From an uncultured Altererythrobacter sp. (GTDB taxonomy: Bacteria; Pseudomonadota; Alphaproteobacteria; Sphingomonadales; Sphingomonadaceae), in assembly GCA_913055875.1 (NCBI GenBank), contig CAJXJY010000001.1, positions 124,001-188,000 on the forward strand: a DNA stretch of 64,000 nucleotides, in the 5' to 3' direction. Under the pieces are notes generated by a model. That model had not been told where the DNA came from. It did no database searches and saw nothing but the letters and a program-made list of their open reading frames with translations. Shown here one piece after another: positions 34,834 to 43,935 of the stretch (positions are counted from its first letter, which is position 1; every line of letters starts with the position of its first letter). The position numbers and the translations under genes were made by a program.

Positions 34834-35502
34834 TCAGCCGACGCCCAGCCATTCGAGACCGCCCGGCAGATCGTCGGCGGAATAGTCCACCTGAAGGACG
34901 CGCCGACGCGCCGGTTTTGCGCTGCGGCGGGAGGCGTGGAGGATCGGCGTGCAGTATGCCCACACGTCGCCCGGGTTTGCCAGGCAGGCGGTTTGCGGAC
35001 AGGCCCTTGCAATCGTGTCGATGCGTTCGGCGGCAACCCTCCCTCGATCATGCGAGCCCTCGGCAACAAGGAGCGGCGCGTTCAGGCTGTCCACCGCGTC
35101 GAGATGGATGCGCAAGGTGACCATCTTCTCGATATAGGAGAAGGGCGGCTCGACATGGATCAGGCCCTGCTTAACCGTCCACGGACCGAAGCCGGGTGTT
35201 TCGTGCCGCTCCCTGACGCAAATGGTGCGATCCTGATGCCAGCCAAGCGACCAATTTGCCTCCGGCGATTTGTCGAACAGTATCGCGCGAACCGGGCGCG
35301 AGGCCGGTATCGACAGCGTAGTCAACACGAACTGCAGCGACGCAGCCAACCATTCGGCCAAGGCCGGCTCTTCCGCGAGCCGCTGCCCCGCGCCCGCGGC
35401 GTCGTGGGCGGAAAGCAAAGCAGCTAGCCCGTCGAGCTCTTCGGCGACCGCTCCGGCAAACCTGCAAAACCCGCGCGTGCGGAGCGCTTCGGCTTCGGTC
35501 AT
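34834..35502 (-). CDS. Phytanoyl-CoA dioxygenase family protein
   Basis: A 222-residue Fe(II)/2-oxoglutarate oxygenase-like protein. The metal triad is visible: HQD in LGWHQDRTICV near residue 88-90 and a distal His in TPILHASRRSAKPARR, followed by the Arg for the cosubstrate. The substrate is unknown. The start is the ATG 10 bp after the purD stop; the open frame runs further upstream into purD but without family sequence. Likely co-transcribed with purD. Confidence 0.85.
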   Translation of the reverse strand: MTEAEALRTRGFCRFAGAVAEELDGLAALLSAHDAAGAGQRLAEEPALAEWLAASLQFVLTTLSIPASRPVRAILFDKSPEANWSLGWHQDRTICVRERHETPGFGPWTVKQGLIHVEPPFSYIEKMVTLRIHLDAVDSLNAPLLVAEGSHDRGRVAAERIDTIARACPQTACLANPGDVWAYCTPILHASRRSAKPARRRVLQVDYSADDLPGGLEWLGVG

Positions 35503-35512
35503 GGCGAGGCCT

Positions 35513-36802
35513 TCAGTCGCGCTCCCGCTCCACTTCCCGCCACCCGATATCCCGCCGGCAGAACCCGCTCGGGAAATCGATCCTGTCGACGGCTGCATAG
35601 GCCGCCTTCTGCGCTTCGGTCACGTTCGCCCCCGTCGCGGTGACGTTGAGCACCCGCCCGCCACTCGCGACCAGCCCACCGTCCTCGCCGCGCCCGGTCC
35701 CTGCGTGGAAGACCTTCGCCCCTTCGGCTTCGGCGTCCCCGAGATCGATCGCCCCGCCCTTTTCCGGCGTGCCGGGATAGCCCTTCGCCGCCATCACCAC
35801 CGTCAGCGCGGTATCGCGCGCCATCTTCACCGGCTCGCACGCGCCGAGGCTGCTCTCCGCGCAGGCCAGCATCAGCTCGCCGAGATCGCTTTCGAGCCGC
35901 ATCATCAGCACCTGACATTCGGGATCGCCTAGCCGCACGTTGTATTCGATCAGCTTCGGCCCCTCGCGCGTCAGCATCAGCCCGGCATAGAGCACGCCCG
36001 AATAGGGCATGCCTTCGTCGGCGAGCGTCTTCACCGTCGGCGCGACGATCTTCTCGATCACTTCGCCGTGGAGCGTCGCGTCGAGCACCGGGGCGGGGCT
36101 GTAGGCGCCCATGCCGCCGGTATTGGGGCCGGTATCGCCGTCGCCGACCCGTTTGTGGTCCTGCGCGGTGCCGAAGGGGAGGATGGTGGCGCCGTCGGTC
36201 AGCGCGAAGAAGCTCGCTTCCTCACCCTCCATGAATTCCTCGATCACCACTTCGGCGCCCGCCTCTCCGAAACGGCCCGAATACATGTCGGTCAGCGCCT
36301 CGGCCGCCTCGGGGCGGGTCTGCGCGATCACTACGCCCTTGCCCGCGGCGAGCCCGTCGGCCTTGAGCACGTAGGGCGGGGAGAACCTGTCGAGCGCGGC
36401 GGTCGCCTCGGCGAGCGAGGCGGTGCGGACATAGCCTGCGGTGGGAATGCCCGCGCGCTCGCACAAATCCTTGGTGAAGCCCTTGCTGCCCTCGAGCTGC
36501 GAGGCGGCCTTGGACGGGCCGAACACCGCGATCCCCACCGAACGCAGCGAATCGGCGAGCCCGTCGACCAGCGGCGCCTCGGGGCCGATCGCGACGAGGC
36601 CGATCTGCTTCTCCTCGCAGAAGCGGATCACTTCGTGGTGGTTGGTAGCATCGAGCTCGATGCATTCGGCATGGTCGGCGATCCCGGGGTTGCCCGGCGC
36701 GGCGTAGAACTTATCCTCCGGACGCGACAGCAGCCGGGATTGCGCCAGCTTCCACGCCAGCGCATGCTCGCGCCCGCCCGAGCCCAGCAGAAGGATGTTC
36801 AT
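35513..36802 (-). CDS. purD: Phosphoribosylamine-glycine ligase
   Basis: A 429-residue ATP-grasp enzyme for step two of purine synthesis. Motifs include [20 protein letters not shown] at the start, [17 protein letters not shown] near 130, [16 protein letters not shown] near 188 and [20 protein letters not shown] near 270. Its ATG overlaps that of xseA on the other strand by 2 bp (36801-36802), so both promoters must lie inside the opposite gene or starts differ. Confidence 0.97.
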   Translation of the reverse strand: MNILLLGSGGREHALAWKLAQSRLLSRPEDKFYAAPGNPGIADHAECIELDATNHHEVIRFCEEKQIGLVAIGPEAPLVDGLADSLRSVGIAVFGPSKAASQLEGSKGFTKDLCERAGIPTAGYVRTASLAEATAALDRFSPPYVLKADGLAAGKGVVIAQTRPEAAEALTDMYSGRFGEAGAEVVIEEFMEGEEASFFALTDGATILPFGTAQDHKRVGDGDTGPNTGGMGAYSPAPVLDATLHGEVIEKIVAPTVKTLADEGMPYSGVLYAGLMLTREGPKLIEYNVRLGDPECQVLMMRLESDLGELMLACAESSLGACEPVKMARDTALTVVMAAKGYPGTPEKGGAIDLGDAEAEGAKVFHAGTGRGEDGGLVASGGRVLNVTATGANVTEAQKAAYAAVDRIDFPSGFCRRDIGWREVERERD

Positions 36803-38270
36803 GGCCGATTCCCGTTCCGATCAAGACGATAGCGGGTTGGTAGCGCGCGAAAAGCGGGGCGACAACGCCGAGCCCTATTCGATTTCCGAAATCTCCAACC
36901 TGTTGAAGCGCGCGGTCGAGGAGCGGTTCGGCTTCGTCCGCCTGCGCGGCGAGCTGTCGGGGGTCAAGCGCGCCGCTTCGGGCCACCTCTATTGCGCGCT
37001 CAAGGACGAGAAGGCGGTGATCGACGGGGTGATGTGGCGCGGCAATGCGCAGCGGCTGACCTTCCTCCCCGAGGACGGGATCGAGGTCGTGGCGAGCGGC
37101 AAGCTGACGACCTATGCCGGACGCTCGAAATACCAGATCGTGATCGATCAACTGGAGATCGCGGGCGAGGGTGCGCTACTCGCGCTGCTCGAAAAGACCC
37201 GCGCGCGGCTCGCGGCAGAGGGGCTGTTCGACGAAGCGAAGAAGCGCCGCCTGCCGTTCCTGCCGCGCTGCATCGGGGTGGTGACTTCGCCCACCGGCGC
37301 GGTGATCCGAGACATCCTCCACCGGCTGGCGGATCGCTTCCCCAGCCATGTGGTGGTGTGGCCGGTGCTGGTGCAGGGGCAGGGCGCCGCCGAGCAGGTT
37401 GCGCAGGCGGTGCGCGGGTTCGGTGCGCTGCAAGAGGGTGGGCCCGTTCCGAGGCCGGACCTGCTGATCGTCGCGCGCGGCGGCGGGTCGATCGAGGATT
37501 TGTGGAGCTTCAACGAGGAGGCCGTCGTCCGCGCGATCGCCGACTCGCCGATCCCCGTCATCAGCGCGGTCGGGCACGAGACCGACACCACGCTGGCCGA
37601 TTTCGCCGCCGATCGCCGCGCGCCGACGCCGACTGCCGCGGCCGAGATCGCGGTGCCGGTCCGCGCGGAGCTGGCTGCGACGCTCGCCGATTTCGCCGCG
37701 CGCAAGAAGCGCGCGATCCTGCGTCCCGTCTCGCTCGGGCGCGAACGGCTCGAAGCGCGCGCGCGTCACCTGCCCGGCCCCGACGCGCTGCTCCAGCCGC
37801 AGGTGCAGGCGCTCGACGAGTTGACCGAGCGGCTGCGGCGCGGGCTTGCCGACCGGGCGAGCAGGGGACGCGAAGCGTTGCGCGAAATCCCGTTCGGGTC
37901 GCACTTGCTCAAATCGAAGACGGATCGCGCCGAAGATCGCCTGCGAGCGTCTGCCGTCCGGCTCGATTCGCGCCTGCTCCGGCGGGCGGTGGCGGATCGG
38001 ACCGCCAGCCTGTCGGCCTTGGCGCGGATGATGACGTCGCTGAACCCGGACAGCGTCCTCGCACGCGGCTATGCGCGGATCACCGATGGCGCGGGGCGCA
38101 CGCTTACAGACCGCGCCGTCGCGGCGAAGGAGGCCGCATTGACGATCAAGTTCCGCGACGGCGACCTGGGTGTCGTTCCGGCCGGTTCAACTCCCGCTCA
38201 GCCGAAACCGCGCAGAGGGGCGAAACGTCCCGCCGGCACACAGGCGCGACAGGATGATTTGTTCGGTTGA
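36801..38270 (+). CDS. xseA: Exodeoxyribonuclease VII large subunit
   Basis: A 489-residue nuclease subunit. The N-terminal OB domain ([19 protein letters not shown] near 26) is followed by the catalytic core ([18 protein letters not shown] near 150, [20 protein letters not shown] near 220, [20 protein letters not shown]) and a helical region. The C-terminus is basic ([11 protein letters not shown]). It degrades single-stranded DNA with XseB. GAAGGA lies 6 bp before the ATG at 36801. DUF2093 and M23 genes follow. Confidence 0.96.
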   Translation: MADSRSDQDDSGLVAREKRGDNAEPYSISEISNLLKRAVEERFGFVRLRGELSGVKRAASGHLYCALKDEKAVIDGVMWRGNAQRLTFLPEDGIEVVASGKLTTYAGRSKYQIVIDQLEIAGEGALLALLEKTRARLAAEGLFDEAKKRRLPFLPRCIGVVTSPTGAVIRDILHRLADRFPSHVVVWPVLVQGQGAAEQVAQAVRGFGALQEGGPVPRPDLLIVARGGGSIEDLWSFNEEAVVRAIADSPIPVISAVGHETDTTLADFAADRRAPTPTAAAEIAVPVRAELAATLADFAARKKRAILRPVSLGRERLEARARHLPGPDALLQPQVQALDELTERLRRGLADRASRGREALREIPFGSHLLKSKTDRAEDRLRASAVRLDSRLLRRAVADRTASLSALARMMTSLNPDSVLARGYARITDGAGRTLTDRAVAAKEAALTIKFRDGDLGVVPAGSTPAQPKPRRGAKRPAGTQARQDDLFG

Positions 38271-38294
38271 TTCCGACCTGCTAGGGCGCGCGCG

Positions 38295-38501
38295 ATGTTG
38301 ATGAATTCGAACAGGGGCGGCGGCGAGGCGAAGCTGCAATACGGTCCGAGCGGTTTCCGCGTCATGCGGCCCGGCCAGCACGTCTTCTGCGCGGTCAGCG
38401 GCGAACCGATCCCGCTCGAGGAGCTGCGCTACTGGTCGGTCGAGCGGCAGGAGGCCTATGCCAGCGCCGCAATCGCCACCAGGCGGATGCTGGAGGAGTG
38501 A
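38295..38501 (+). CDS. DUF2093 domain protein
   Basis: A 68-residue protein with the DUF2093 pattern (AKLQYGPSGFRVMRPGQHVFCAVSG, then IPLEELRYWSVERQEAYASA). This small alphaproteobacterial family has no known function and is often found next to xseA. Its stop overlaps the M23 start by 4 bp (GTGA). Confidence 0.9.
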   Translation: MLMNSNRGGGEAKLQYGPSGFRVMRPGQHVFCAVSGEPIPLEELRYWSVERQEAYASAAIATRRMLEE

Positions 38502-39448
38502 TCGCGGCGCGCAAGGCGATCGCCGGCGCCGCGCTGGCCATGCTGGCCGCCTGCAATGGCGGTATGGGAGGGGGCGGGCCGGGCGAGCGCGCCGCCGATC
38601 CCGACAGCACGGTGGTCCAGCCGATCGCGACGCCGCGCCCGACCCCCACGCCTTCCCCGACACCCACTCCCACCCCGCCGCCCGGCCCCACCACCTTCCT
38701 GTTCGAAGGCGAGCTGACGCAGGGCGGCTGGATCCGCGGGCAGGCGCCCGAGGGCACGGTTTCGGCGCGGCTCGGCGGGCAGGCGCTCGACCTCGACTCG
38801 GAGGGCCGCTTTTTCGCCGCCTTCGACCGCGACGCGGGCCGCTCCGAAACCCTGCACGCGCAATTGCGCGACGGTTCGGCGATCGAGAGCCCGGTTGCCA
38901 TCTCGCCGCGCGACTGGGATATCGAGCGGGTGAACGTGGCGCGTCGCAGCGGGGGGGCGAGCGAGGCGTTCATGCGCCGCCGCCGTCCCGAACTGGCGCA
39001 GATCAACGCCGCGCGCAGCGTCGATGCCGATATCGGCGGCTGGCGGCAGGATTTCATCTGGCCGGTCAAGGGGCGCATTTCGGGACGCTTCGGCTCGCAG
39101 CGGATCTATCGCGGCGAGCCTGGCAGCTACCATTCGGGGATCGATATCGCGACCGGCGAGAGCGGCACGCCGTTCGTCGCCCCGGCCGACGGGGTGGTGA
39201 CGCTGGCGACCGACACGCCGTTCAGCCTCGAGGGCTACCTGCTCATCATCGACCACGGCAACGGGCTCAACAGCGCCTTCCTGCACTGCTCGCGGATCGC
39301 TGTGCGCGAGGGCGAGACGGTGCGGCAGGGGCAGTATATCGGCAATATCGGCTCGACTGGGCGCGCGACCGGGCCGCATCTGCACTGGGGCCTCAAATGG
39401 CGCAGTGCCCGGCTCGATCCGCTGCTGTTCACCGGGCCGATGGATTGA
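38498..39448 (+). CDS. M23 family metallopeptidase, predicted lipoprotein
   Basis: A 316-residue cell-wall peptidase-like protein from a GTG start. Lipobox LAAC near residue 19; then a Pro/Thr tract (PRPTPTPSPTPTPTPPPGP) as linker; a small beta domain; and the M23 zinc domain with HSGIDIATG (His and Asp near 212/216) and HLHWGLK near 295. All expected zinc ligands are visible, so it may cut peptidoglycan cross-bridges. Coupled to DUF2093. Confidence 0.9.
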   Translation: MIAARKAIAGAALAMLAACNGGMGGGGPGERAADPDSTVVQPIATPRPTPTPSPTPTPTPPPGPTTFLFEGELTQGGWIRGQAPEGTVSARLGGQALDLDSEGRFFAAFDRDAGRSETLHAQLRDGSAIESPVAISPRDWDIERVNVARRSGGASEAFMRRRRPELAQINAARSVDADIGGWRQDFIWPVKGRISGRFGSQRIYRGEPGSYHSGIDIATGESGTPFVAPADGVVTLATDTPFSLEGYLLIIDHGNGLNSAFLHCSRIAVREGETVRQGQYIGNIGSTGRATGPHLHWGLKWRSARLDPLLFTGPMD

Positions 39449-39467
39449 GCCGCGGCGAGCGGGGACG

Positions 39468-40430
39468 GTGAAGCGATTGCTCCTGCTGGCGGCGGTGGCG
39501 CTCGCGCTCGCGCCGGGGACCTGGCTGCGCTCGAAGCCCCCGGCGGACGATTTTCGCCCGATCCTGCAGGTCGAGCGGCTCGACCTGCCGCTTGCACGCG
39601 CGGGCGAGGTCGATCTTGTCGGGCTGTGGCGGCTGTCCAGCCCGAACAGCCATTTCGGCAGCTATTCGGCGCTGGTGACGCTCGAGGGCGGCCGGGCGCT
39701 GGCGGCGAGCGACCGCGGGCGGTGGCTCGAATTCGCGCTGCCGGGCAGCGGCGAACCGGCACCGCGCTTCGGGGTGATCGGCGGCAATGCCGAATCGGAC
39801 AAGCGGCTGGTCGATGCCGAGGCGATGACGCGCGACCCGGCGACGGGGCGGCTGTGGATCGCCTACGAAGGCAGCAACAGCATCGAGCGCTATAGTGCCG
39901 ACCTGTCCGGCGCGCAGCGCGTGGCACCGCCGGGGATGCGCGACTGGCCCTCGAACAAGGGGCCGGAGGCGATCGTCCGGCTCGCCGACGGGCGTTTCGT
40001 GCTGCTCGGCGAGGGGACACCCGACTGGGCCGGCGGCGACTTTCCCGGCCTGCTGTTCGATGCCGATCCGGTCGACGGCGCCGAAGCGATCCGCTTCCGC
40101 TTCCATGCTCCCAGGCCGTGGCGGCCGACCGACATGGCGGCGCTGCCCGACGGGCGCGTGCTGGTGCTGCTGCGCAAGATCGTATCCTTCGTGCCCCCGC
40201 GCTTCGCGACCGCGCTGGCGGTGATCGATCCGGCCGAAATCGAGGAGGATGCGAGCGTGAGCGGGCGCTTCATCGCGACGCTCGGCACCGATATCCCGAA
40301 CGACAATTTCGAAGGGCTGGCGGTGGTGCCCGAGGAAGACGGCGCGCTGACGCTGTGGCTGATCAGCGACGACAACGGCGCGGTGTTGCAGGACACGCTG
40401 CTGTACAAGCTGCGGTGGGAGAGTCGTTAG
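39468..40430 (+). CDS. Esterase-like activity of phytase family protein
   Basis: A 320-residue exported protein from a GTG start, with signal peptide (MKRLLLLAAVALALAPGTWL). Repeats of the beta-propeller type follow: YSALVTLEGGRALAASDRGR, DAEAMTRDPATGRLWIAYEG, NKGPEAIVRLADGRFVLLGE and PNDNFEGLAVVPE, characteristic of the phytase-like esterase family. It lies 19 bp after the M23 gene. The stop TAG is directly joined to repeat P4. Confidence 0.82.
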   Translation: MKRLLLLAAVALALAPGTWLRSKPPADDFRPILQVERLDLPLARAGEVDLVGLWRLSSPNSHFGSYSALVTLEGGRALAASDRGRWLEFALPGSGEPAPRFGVIGGNAESDKRLVDAEAMTRDPATGRLWIAYEGSNSIERYSADLSGAQRVAPPGMRDWPSNKGPEAIVRLADGRFVLLGEGTPDWAGGDFPGLLFDADPVDGAEAIRFRFHAPRPWRPTDMAALPDGRVLVLLRKIVSFVPPRFATALAVIDPAEIEEDASVSGRFIATLGTDIPNDNFEGLAVVPEEDGALTLWLISDDNGAVLQDTLLYKLRWESR

Positions 40431-40764
40431 TTGCGTGCGGAAAGCACGTCCGTGCTTTCCTTGGCTGTTCCATCCCACGCCCCCACCCGGGTGTTTGTTT
40501 TGCTGGCGGTGACGCGACCTGGCACTGCTTGGCAAGCATCAGACCGCCAGAAACGGCACCAGCCCACTCCCCCTCCCGGCCACCCACAGGTTACTAAAGT
40601 CGGGGTGGCCGGGAGGGGGAGTGGGCTGGTGCCGGGCGCAGGATATAGCGTCAGCTATGTCCGAATAGACGCCAGAAAAACCCAACGGGTGGGGGCGTGG
40701 GATGGAACAGCCTTGGCGGTCCGATGCTTGCCAAGCAGTGCCAGGTCGCGTCACCGCCGGAAAA
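40430..40764. repeat. P-family palindromic mosaic, copy 4 (largest, both edges at stop codons)
   Basis: Y hairpin 40439-40460 (GGAAAGCAC stem); GGCTGTTCCATCCCACGCCC half-arm; X variant with CTGGCGGT...ACCGCCAG ends; core 40555-40633; a second X variant; the complement of the half-arm (GGGCGTGGGATGGAACAGCC); and a full X arm ending GGAAAA next to the rpmB stop. It fills the convergent gap with zero spacing at both ends. Confidence 0.92.
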
Positions 40765-41055
40765 TTACGCCGCGTCTTTCGCGGCCTTCTTCAGCTCGCG
40801 CTTCACCTTGAGTGCGCGCGCCGACAGCTTGTCGTCCTTGGTCTTCAGGAGCCAGTTGTCGAGGCCGCCATTGTGCTCGACCGAACGCAGGCCCTGCGTC
40901 GAGACGCGGAACCTGAAGCTGCGGTCGAGCTTCTCGCTCATCAGCGTGACGTGCTGCAGATTGGGCAGGAACACCCGCTTGGTGCGGTTGTTGGCGTGGC
41001 TCACATTGTGGCCGACCTGGCGGCCCTTGCCGGTCAGTTCGCAAATGCGCGACAT
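40765..41055 (-). CDS. rpmB: 50S ribosomal protein L28
   Basis: A 96-residue L28: [20 protein letters not shown] at the start, [30 protein letters not shown]. The last 25 residues are lysine-rich. Single gene, divergent from tadA, with its stop codon touching repeat P4. Confidence 0.96.
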   Translation of the reverse strand: MSRICELTGKGRQVGHNVSHANNRTKRVFLPNLQHVTLMSEKLDRSFRFRVSTQGLRSVEHNGGLDNWLLKTKDDKLSARALKVKRELKKAAKDAA

Positions 41056-41203
41056 GATTGCTCTCGTTCGTTCAAGGTTGGGGGCCACCGATTCGATGGC
41101 CGCAAACAGTCGGGATGTCCCGGAAAGGCGCGCGCATAGCGGCGAGGGGGCGAATCGTCAAGCAAAGTTGCGCCGTTCCGCGAGGGACGGTAGCGCGCGG
41201 CTC

Positions 41204-41659
41204 ATGACCCGCTGGCCGATCCCCGCACCGATGCAACGCGCGCTCGAACTGGCGCGCGACGCGGCTGCGGCCGGGGAGGTGCCCGTCGGCGCGGTGGTCG
41301 TGAAAGGCGGCGCGATCGTCGGCGAGGGGTACAACCGCCCGCGCGCCGACCACGACCCGACCGCGCATGCCGAGATCGCCGCGATTCGCGCCGCGGCGCG
41401 CTCGCTCGGCGACGAACGGCTGAGCGGGTGCGAGCTATGGGTGACGCTCGAACCCTGCGCGATGTGCGCCGGCGCGATCGCGCATGCCCGGATCGGCAAG
41501 CTGTACTATGCGGCGAGCGATCCCAAGGGCGGGGCGGTCGAGCACGGCCCGCGCGTGTTCGAGCACAAGCAATGCCTGCACCGGCCCGAAGTATATTCGG
41601 GCATGGGAGAGGGCGAGGCGGGGGAGTTGCTGAGGGGGTTTTTCAAGGAGCGGCGGTAG
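41204..41659 (+). CDS. tadA: tRNA-specific adenosine deaminase
   Basis: A 151-residue zinc deaminase that converts adenosine 34 of tRNA-Arg to inosine. HAEIAAI has the zinc His (about 55) and catalytic Glu (57); LEPCAMCAGA gives the cysteines at 85 and 88; YYAASDPKGGAVEHG is the family's C-terminal block. The ATG at 41204 is used; an ATG at 41231 is possible. An unusual tRNA-like gene follows 75 bp downstream. Confidence 0.95.
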   Translation: MTRWPIPAPMQRALELARDAAAAGEVPVGAVVVKGGAIVGEGYNRPRADHDPTAHAEIAAIRAAARSLGDERLSGCELWVTLEPCAMCAGAIAHARIGKLYYAASDPKGGAVEHGPRVFEHKQCLHRPEVYSGMGEGEAGELLRGFFKERR

Positions 41660-41734
41660 CCCTTCCCTGCCTCTATTCACGGCCCTTCACGAACGCCGAT
41701 TGTCAAACACCCGGCGGGAAGCTAGCTGACCCGC

Positions 41735-41833
41735 GGCAAGACGTGGCAGAGTGGCTGATTGCGGGCGGCGCCCGAAAGGGACCGCTCAGGAGTCCATTGA
41801 TTCCTCGCGGGTTCGAATCCCGTCGTCTTGCCA
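41735..41833 (+). tRNA. tRNA-Ser-like gene with aberrant anticodon arm
   Basis: A 99 nt unit. The D-arm (GCAGAGTGGCTGATTGC) after TG and the T-arm (GCGGGTTCGAATCCCGT) are typical of tRNA-Ser, and the long variable region includes an AGGA/TCCT stem. The ends pair over 9 bp (GGCAAGACG / CGTCTTGCC), more than the usual 7. The anticodon arm (GCGG...CCGC, 41765-41785) is 21 nt instead of 17, and its interior forms CCC-GAAA-GGG, so no normal seven-base loop exists. CGA is present near the expected place. Either a degraded tRNA-Ser or a non-canonical tRNA. Confidence 0.6.
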
Positions 41834-41835
41834 GT

Positions 41836-41906
41836 CCGTCATCCCAGCGAAAGCTGGGATCTCTTCCAGATTGGCAAAAGATCCCGGATCAAGTCCGGGA
41901 TGACGG
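41836..41906. repeat. Palindromic repeat C7
   Basis: 71 bp bounded by CCGTCATCCC and GGGATGACGG, with two inner hairpins (CCCAGCGAAAGCTGGG and CCCGGATCAAGTCCGGG). It starts 2 bp after the tRNA-like gene and ends just before the RNase T2 stop. Confidence 0.88.
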
Positions 41907-41911
41907 AAAAT

Positions 41912-42631
41912 TCACAATCCGCGCCAGATCTTCACTTCATCTGCATCCGGCACACCAAACCGCCGTGTATCGCAGCGCGCTGGCCTGAAATTCTTCCCGT
42001 AACAAAGCCGCAATTCCTCCAGCCAGCCGCGCTGGTTGAGCTTCACGCCGATCGCGCTCTCGAAAAACCCCGGATTGGCTGCGACGAACCGCTCGCGCAG
42101 CATCCCAGCGGTCAGCCCGTCCTCGCGCGACAGCCGGTCGAAATCGGGGAAGCGCAGCGAGCGGTAGAGGATATTGGTGACCTTGAAATAGGTCGCCGGG
42201 GGCCAGCCGGTGCAGCTGCCGTGCTTGGCCCATTGCCGCGCCACCAGCCGGGTCGCGGGGCTGATGCAGAGCTGGCCTGCAACCTCGGCGCCGGTCGGCT
42301 TGCGCCGCGCCGGGCACCATTGCGGCCAGCTGCGCGCGCCCTCGGGCCAGAAGCCGTGCACGACCATCCCGAACCGCCCGTTGCGGCCCGAACACTGGAG
42401 TGCATGGCTCCGTTGCCCCTCACGCGGCTTGCAGAATTCGGGGCTCCAGCTCAGCGCCAGCGTGTAGCCGGCGACGGGCATCCGCCGCACCGGCCCGTCG
42501 CGCTCGACTTGCGGGGCGGTGGTGATCTTCGGCATGCGGCATTGGTAGGATTGAGCCGACGCTGTCGTGCCGGCGAAGAATGCGGCGATCGCGACAAGGC
42601 TACTCGCCGAAGACTTTGTCGAAATCATCAT
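41912..42631 (-). CDS. Exported ribonuclease T2 family protein
   Basis: A 239-residue secreted RNase with signal peptide (SSLVAIAAFFAGTTASAQ). Active-site block I is VVHGFWPEGARSWPQWC with the catalytic His; block II is ARQWAKHGSC, with Gln where many members have Glu, which is tolerated in the family. Cysteines flank both blocks. The start at 42631 (or the next codon) overlaps the preceding membrane protein gene by about 30 bp. Confidence 0.9.
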   Translation of the reverse strand: MMISTKSSASSLVAIAAFFAGTTASAQSYQCRMPKITTAPQVERDGPVRRMPVAGYTLALSWSPEFCKPREGQRSHALQCSGRNGRFGMVVHGFWPEGARSWPQWCPARRKPTGAEVAGQLCISPATRLVARQWAKHGSCTGWPPATYFKVTNILYRSLRFPDFDRLSREDGLTAGMLRERFVAANPGFFESAIGVKLNQRGWLEELRLCYGKNFRPARCDTRRFGVPDADEVKIWRGL

Positions 42632-43058
42632 CCCGCCCTGTCCGCGCCGCCTGCACCGCAGTGTAGACGGCAAGGCCGAGAATGACAAAACCGTGCCAGA
42701 CGAACCACTCCGCCATCGGATAATTGAGGGCATGCGCATTGCGGCCGAGCGCCGCCAGCGTCTCCCAGAGCGGGAAAAGCAAATAGACCGCGGAAGCCCA
42801 GAACAGAATGTTCGTGATGCGGCGTGGTATCAGCGCGAAGATCAGCGGTACGAGCCCATGCGCGATTGCAAACAGAACCAATTCCGGGAGCAGCCGATAA
42901 AAGGCAGCGCGTTCGCGCGGCTCGTCCCAGTACATCCAATAATGGCCGGTCGCGTAGTCGAACGACATGAAGCTGGCGATCAGTGCGAGGGCGACCAGGC
43001 TGCGGACGACCCATACGGTTCTCGCATCCAGCCATCCGCGGGCAAGCAACCACTTCAC
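42600..43058 (-). CDS. Four-helix membrane protein, hypothetical
   Basis: A 152-residue protein from a GTG that overlaps the nadC stop (GTGA). Four hydrophobic segments: VWVVRSLVALALIASFMSF, LLPELVLFAIAHGLVPLIFA, ITNILFWASAVYLLFPLW and WFVWHGFVILGLAVYTAVQ. The C-terminus is acidic (DDDFDKVFGE). No family recognised. Its translation is coupled to nadC and its 3' end overlaps the RNase gene. Confidence 0.75.
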   Translation of the reverse strand: MKWLLARGWLDARTVWVVRSLVALALIASFMSFDYATGHYWMYWDEPRERAAFYRLLPELVLFAIAHGLVPLIFALIPRRITNILFWASAVYLLFPLWETLAALGRNAHALNYPMAEWFVWHGFVILGLAVYTAVQAARTGRDDDFDKVFGE

Positions 43059-43918
43059 AATGGCGTGAAGTCCAGCCCGATATCCGCCGCCGGGGCGCTT
43101 TGGGTGAGGCGTCCGACCGAGACGAAATCGACCCCCGTCGCCGCCTTGGCCTCGATCGTCTCGAGATTTATCCCGCCGCTCGCTTCGGTAGGGACGCGGC
43201 CCGCGACGATGCCGACCGCCTCGCGCAGCGTCGGCGGGTCCATATTGTCGAGCAGCAACCGCGTCGCGCCCGCCTGCAGGGCAGGTTCGATCTGGTCGAG
43301 CCGGTCGACCTCGCAAATGATCTCTTTCACCCCTGCGGAGACCGCGCGCCGCACCGCCTCGCCGACGCTGCCCGCGACGAGCACGTGGTTGTCCTTGATC
43401 ATCGCCGCGTCCCACAGGCCCATGCGGTGGTTGCTGCCGCCGCCCATCCGCACGGCGTATTTCTCGAGGTGGCGCAGGCCGGGAATGGTCTTGCGCGTAT
43501 CGAGCAGCGTGCAGGCGGGATTGTCCATCGCCCGGACGTATGCGCGCACCATGGTGGCGATGCCCGAGAGGTGCTGGACGGTGTTGAGCGCGCTGCGTTC
43601 GGCGGTCAGCATGGCGCGGGCAGTGCCGGTGAGGCGCATCAGATCGGTGCCGGGCTGGACCGCGGCGCCGTCCTCGACGAGCATTTCGATCGTCATATCG
43701 GGATCGAGCGCGCGGAAGAACGCCTCGGCCACCGGCAGCCCCGCCACCATGATTGCATCGCGGCTGTCCATCACGCCCGAGAAGCGCGCCTCGGCGGGGA
43801 TTACGCTTTCGGAAGTGACGTCGTGACCCCCGCCGGGAAGGCCTTCGCCGAGGTCCTCGGCAAGCGTTTCGTGCACGAAGCGGTCGAGATCGAAGCCGGG
43901 GAGGGTGAAACTGCTCAT
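43055..43918 (-). CDS. nadC: Nicotinate-nucleotide diphosphorylase (quinolinate phosphoribosyltransferase)
   Basis: A 287-residue enzyme that makes nicotinate mononucleotide from quinolinate and PRPP in NAD synthesis. Motifs: ERSALNTVQHLSGIAT near 107, LLDTRKTIPGLRHLEKYAVR near 137, GGGSNHRMGLWDAAMIKDNH near 159 and EASGGINLETI near 246. It is first in a three-gene minus-strand operon and downstream of repeat A3. Confidence 0.96.
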   Translation of the reverse strand: MSSFTLPGFDLDRFVHETLAEDLGEGLPGGGHDVTSESVIPAEARFSGVMDSRDAIMVAGLPVAEAFFRALDPDMTIEMLVEDGAAVQPGTDLMRLTGTARAMLTAERSALNTVQHLSGIATMVRAYVRAMDNPACTLLDTRKTIPGLRHLEKYAVRMGGGSNHRMGLWDAAMIKDNHVLVAGSVGEAVRRAVSAGVKEIICEVDRLDQIEPALQAGATRLLLDNMDPPTLREAVGIVAGRVPTEASGGINLETIEAKAATGVDFVSVGRLTQSAPAADIGLDFTPL

Positions 43919-43935
43919 GCTTCGCGTGTGGCCGT

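Noticed and set aside
41735-41833. tRNA-Sec reading of the tRNA-like gene (TCA at 41786-41788)
   Set aside because: TCA is outside any seven-base loop in a cloverleaf, the D-stem is not the long Sec type, and no SelA/SelB is in the window.
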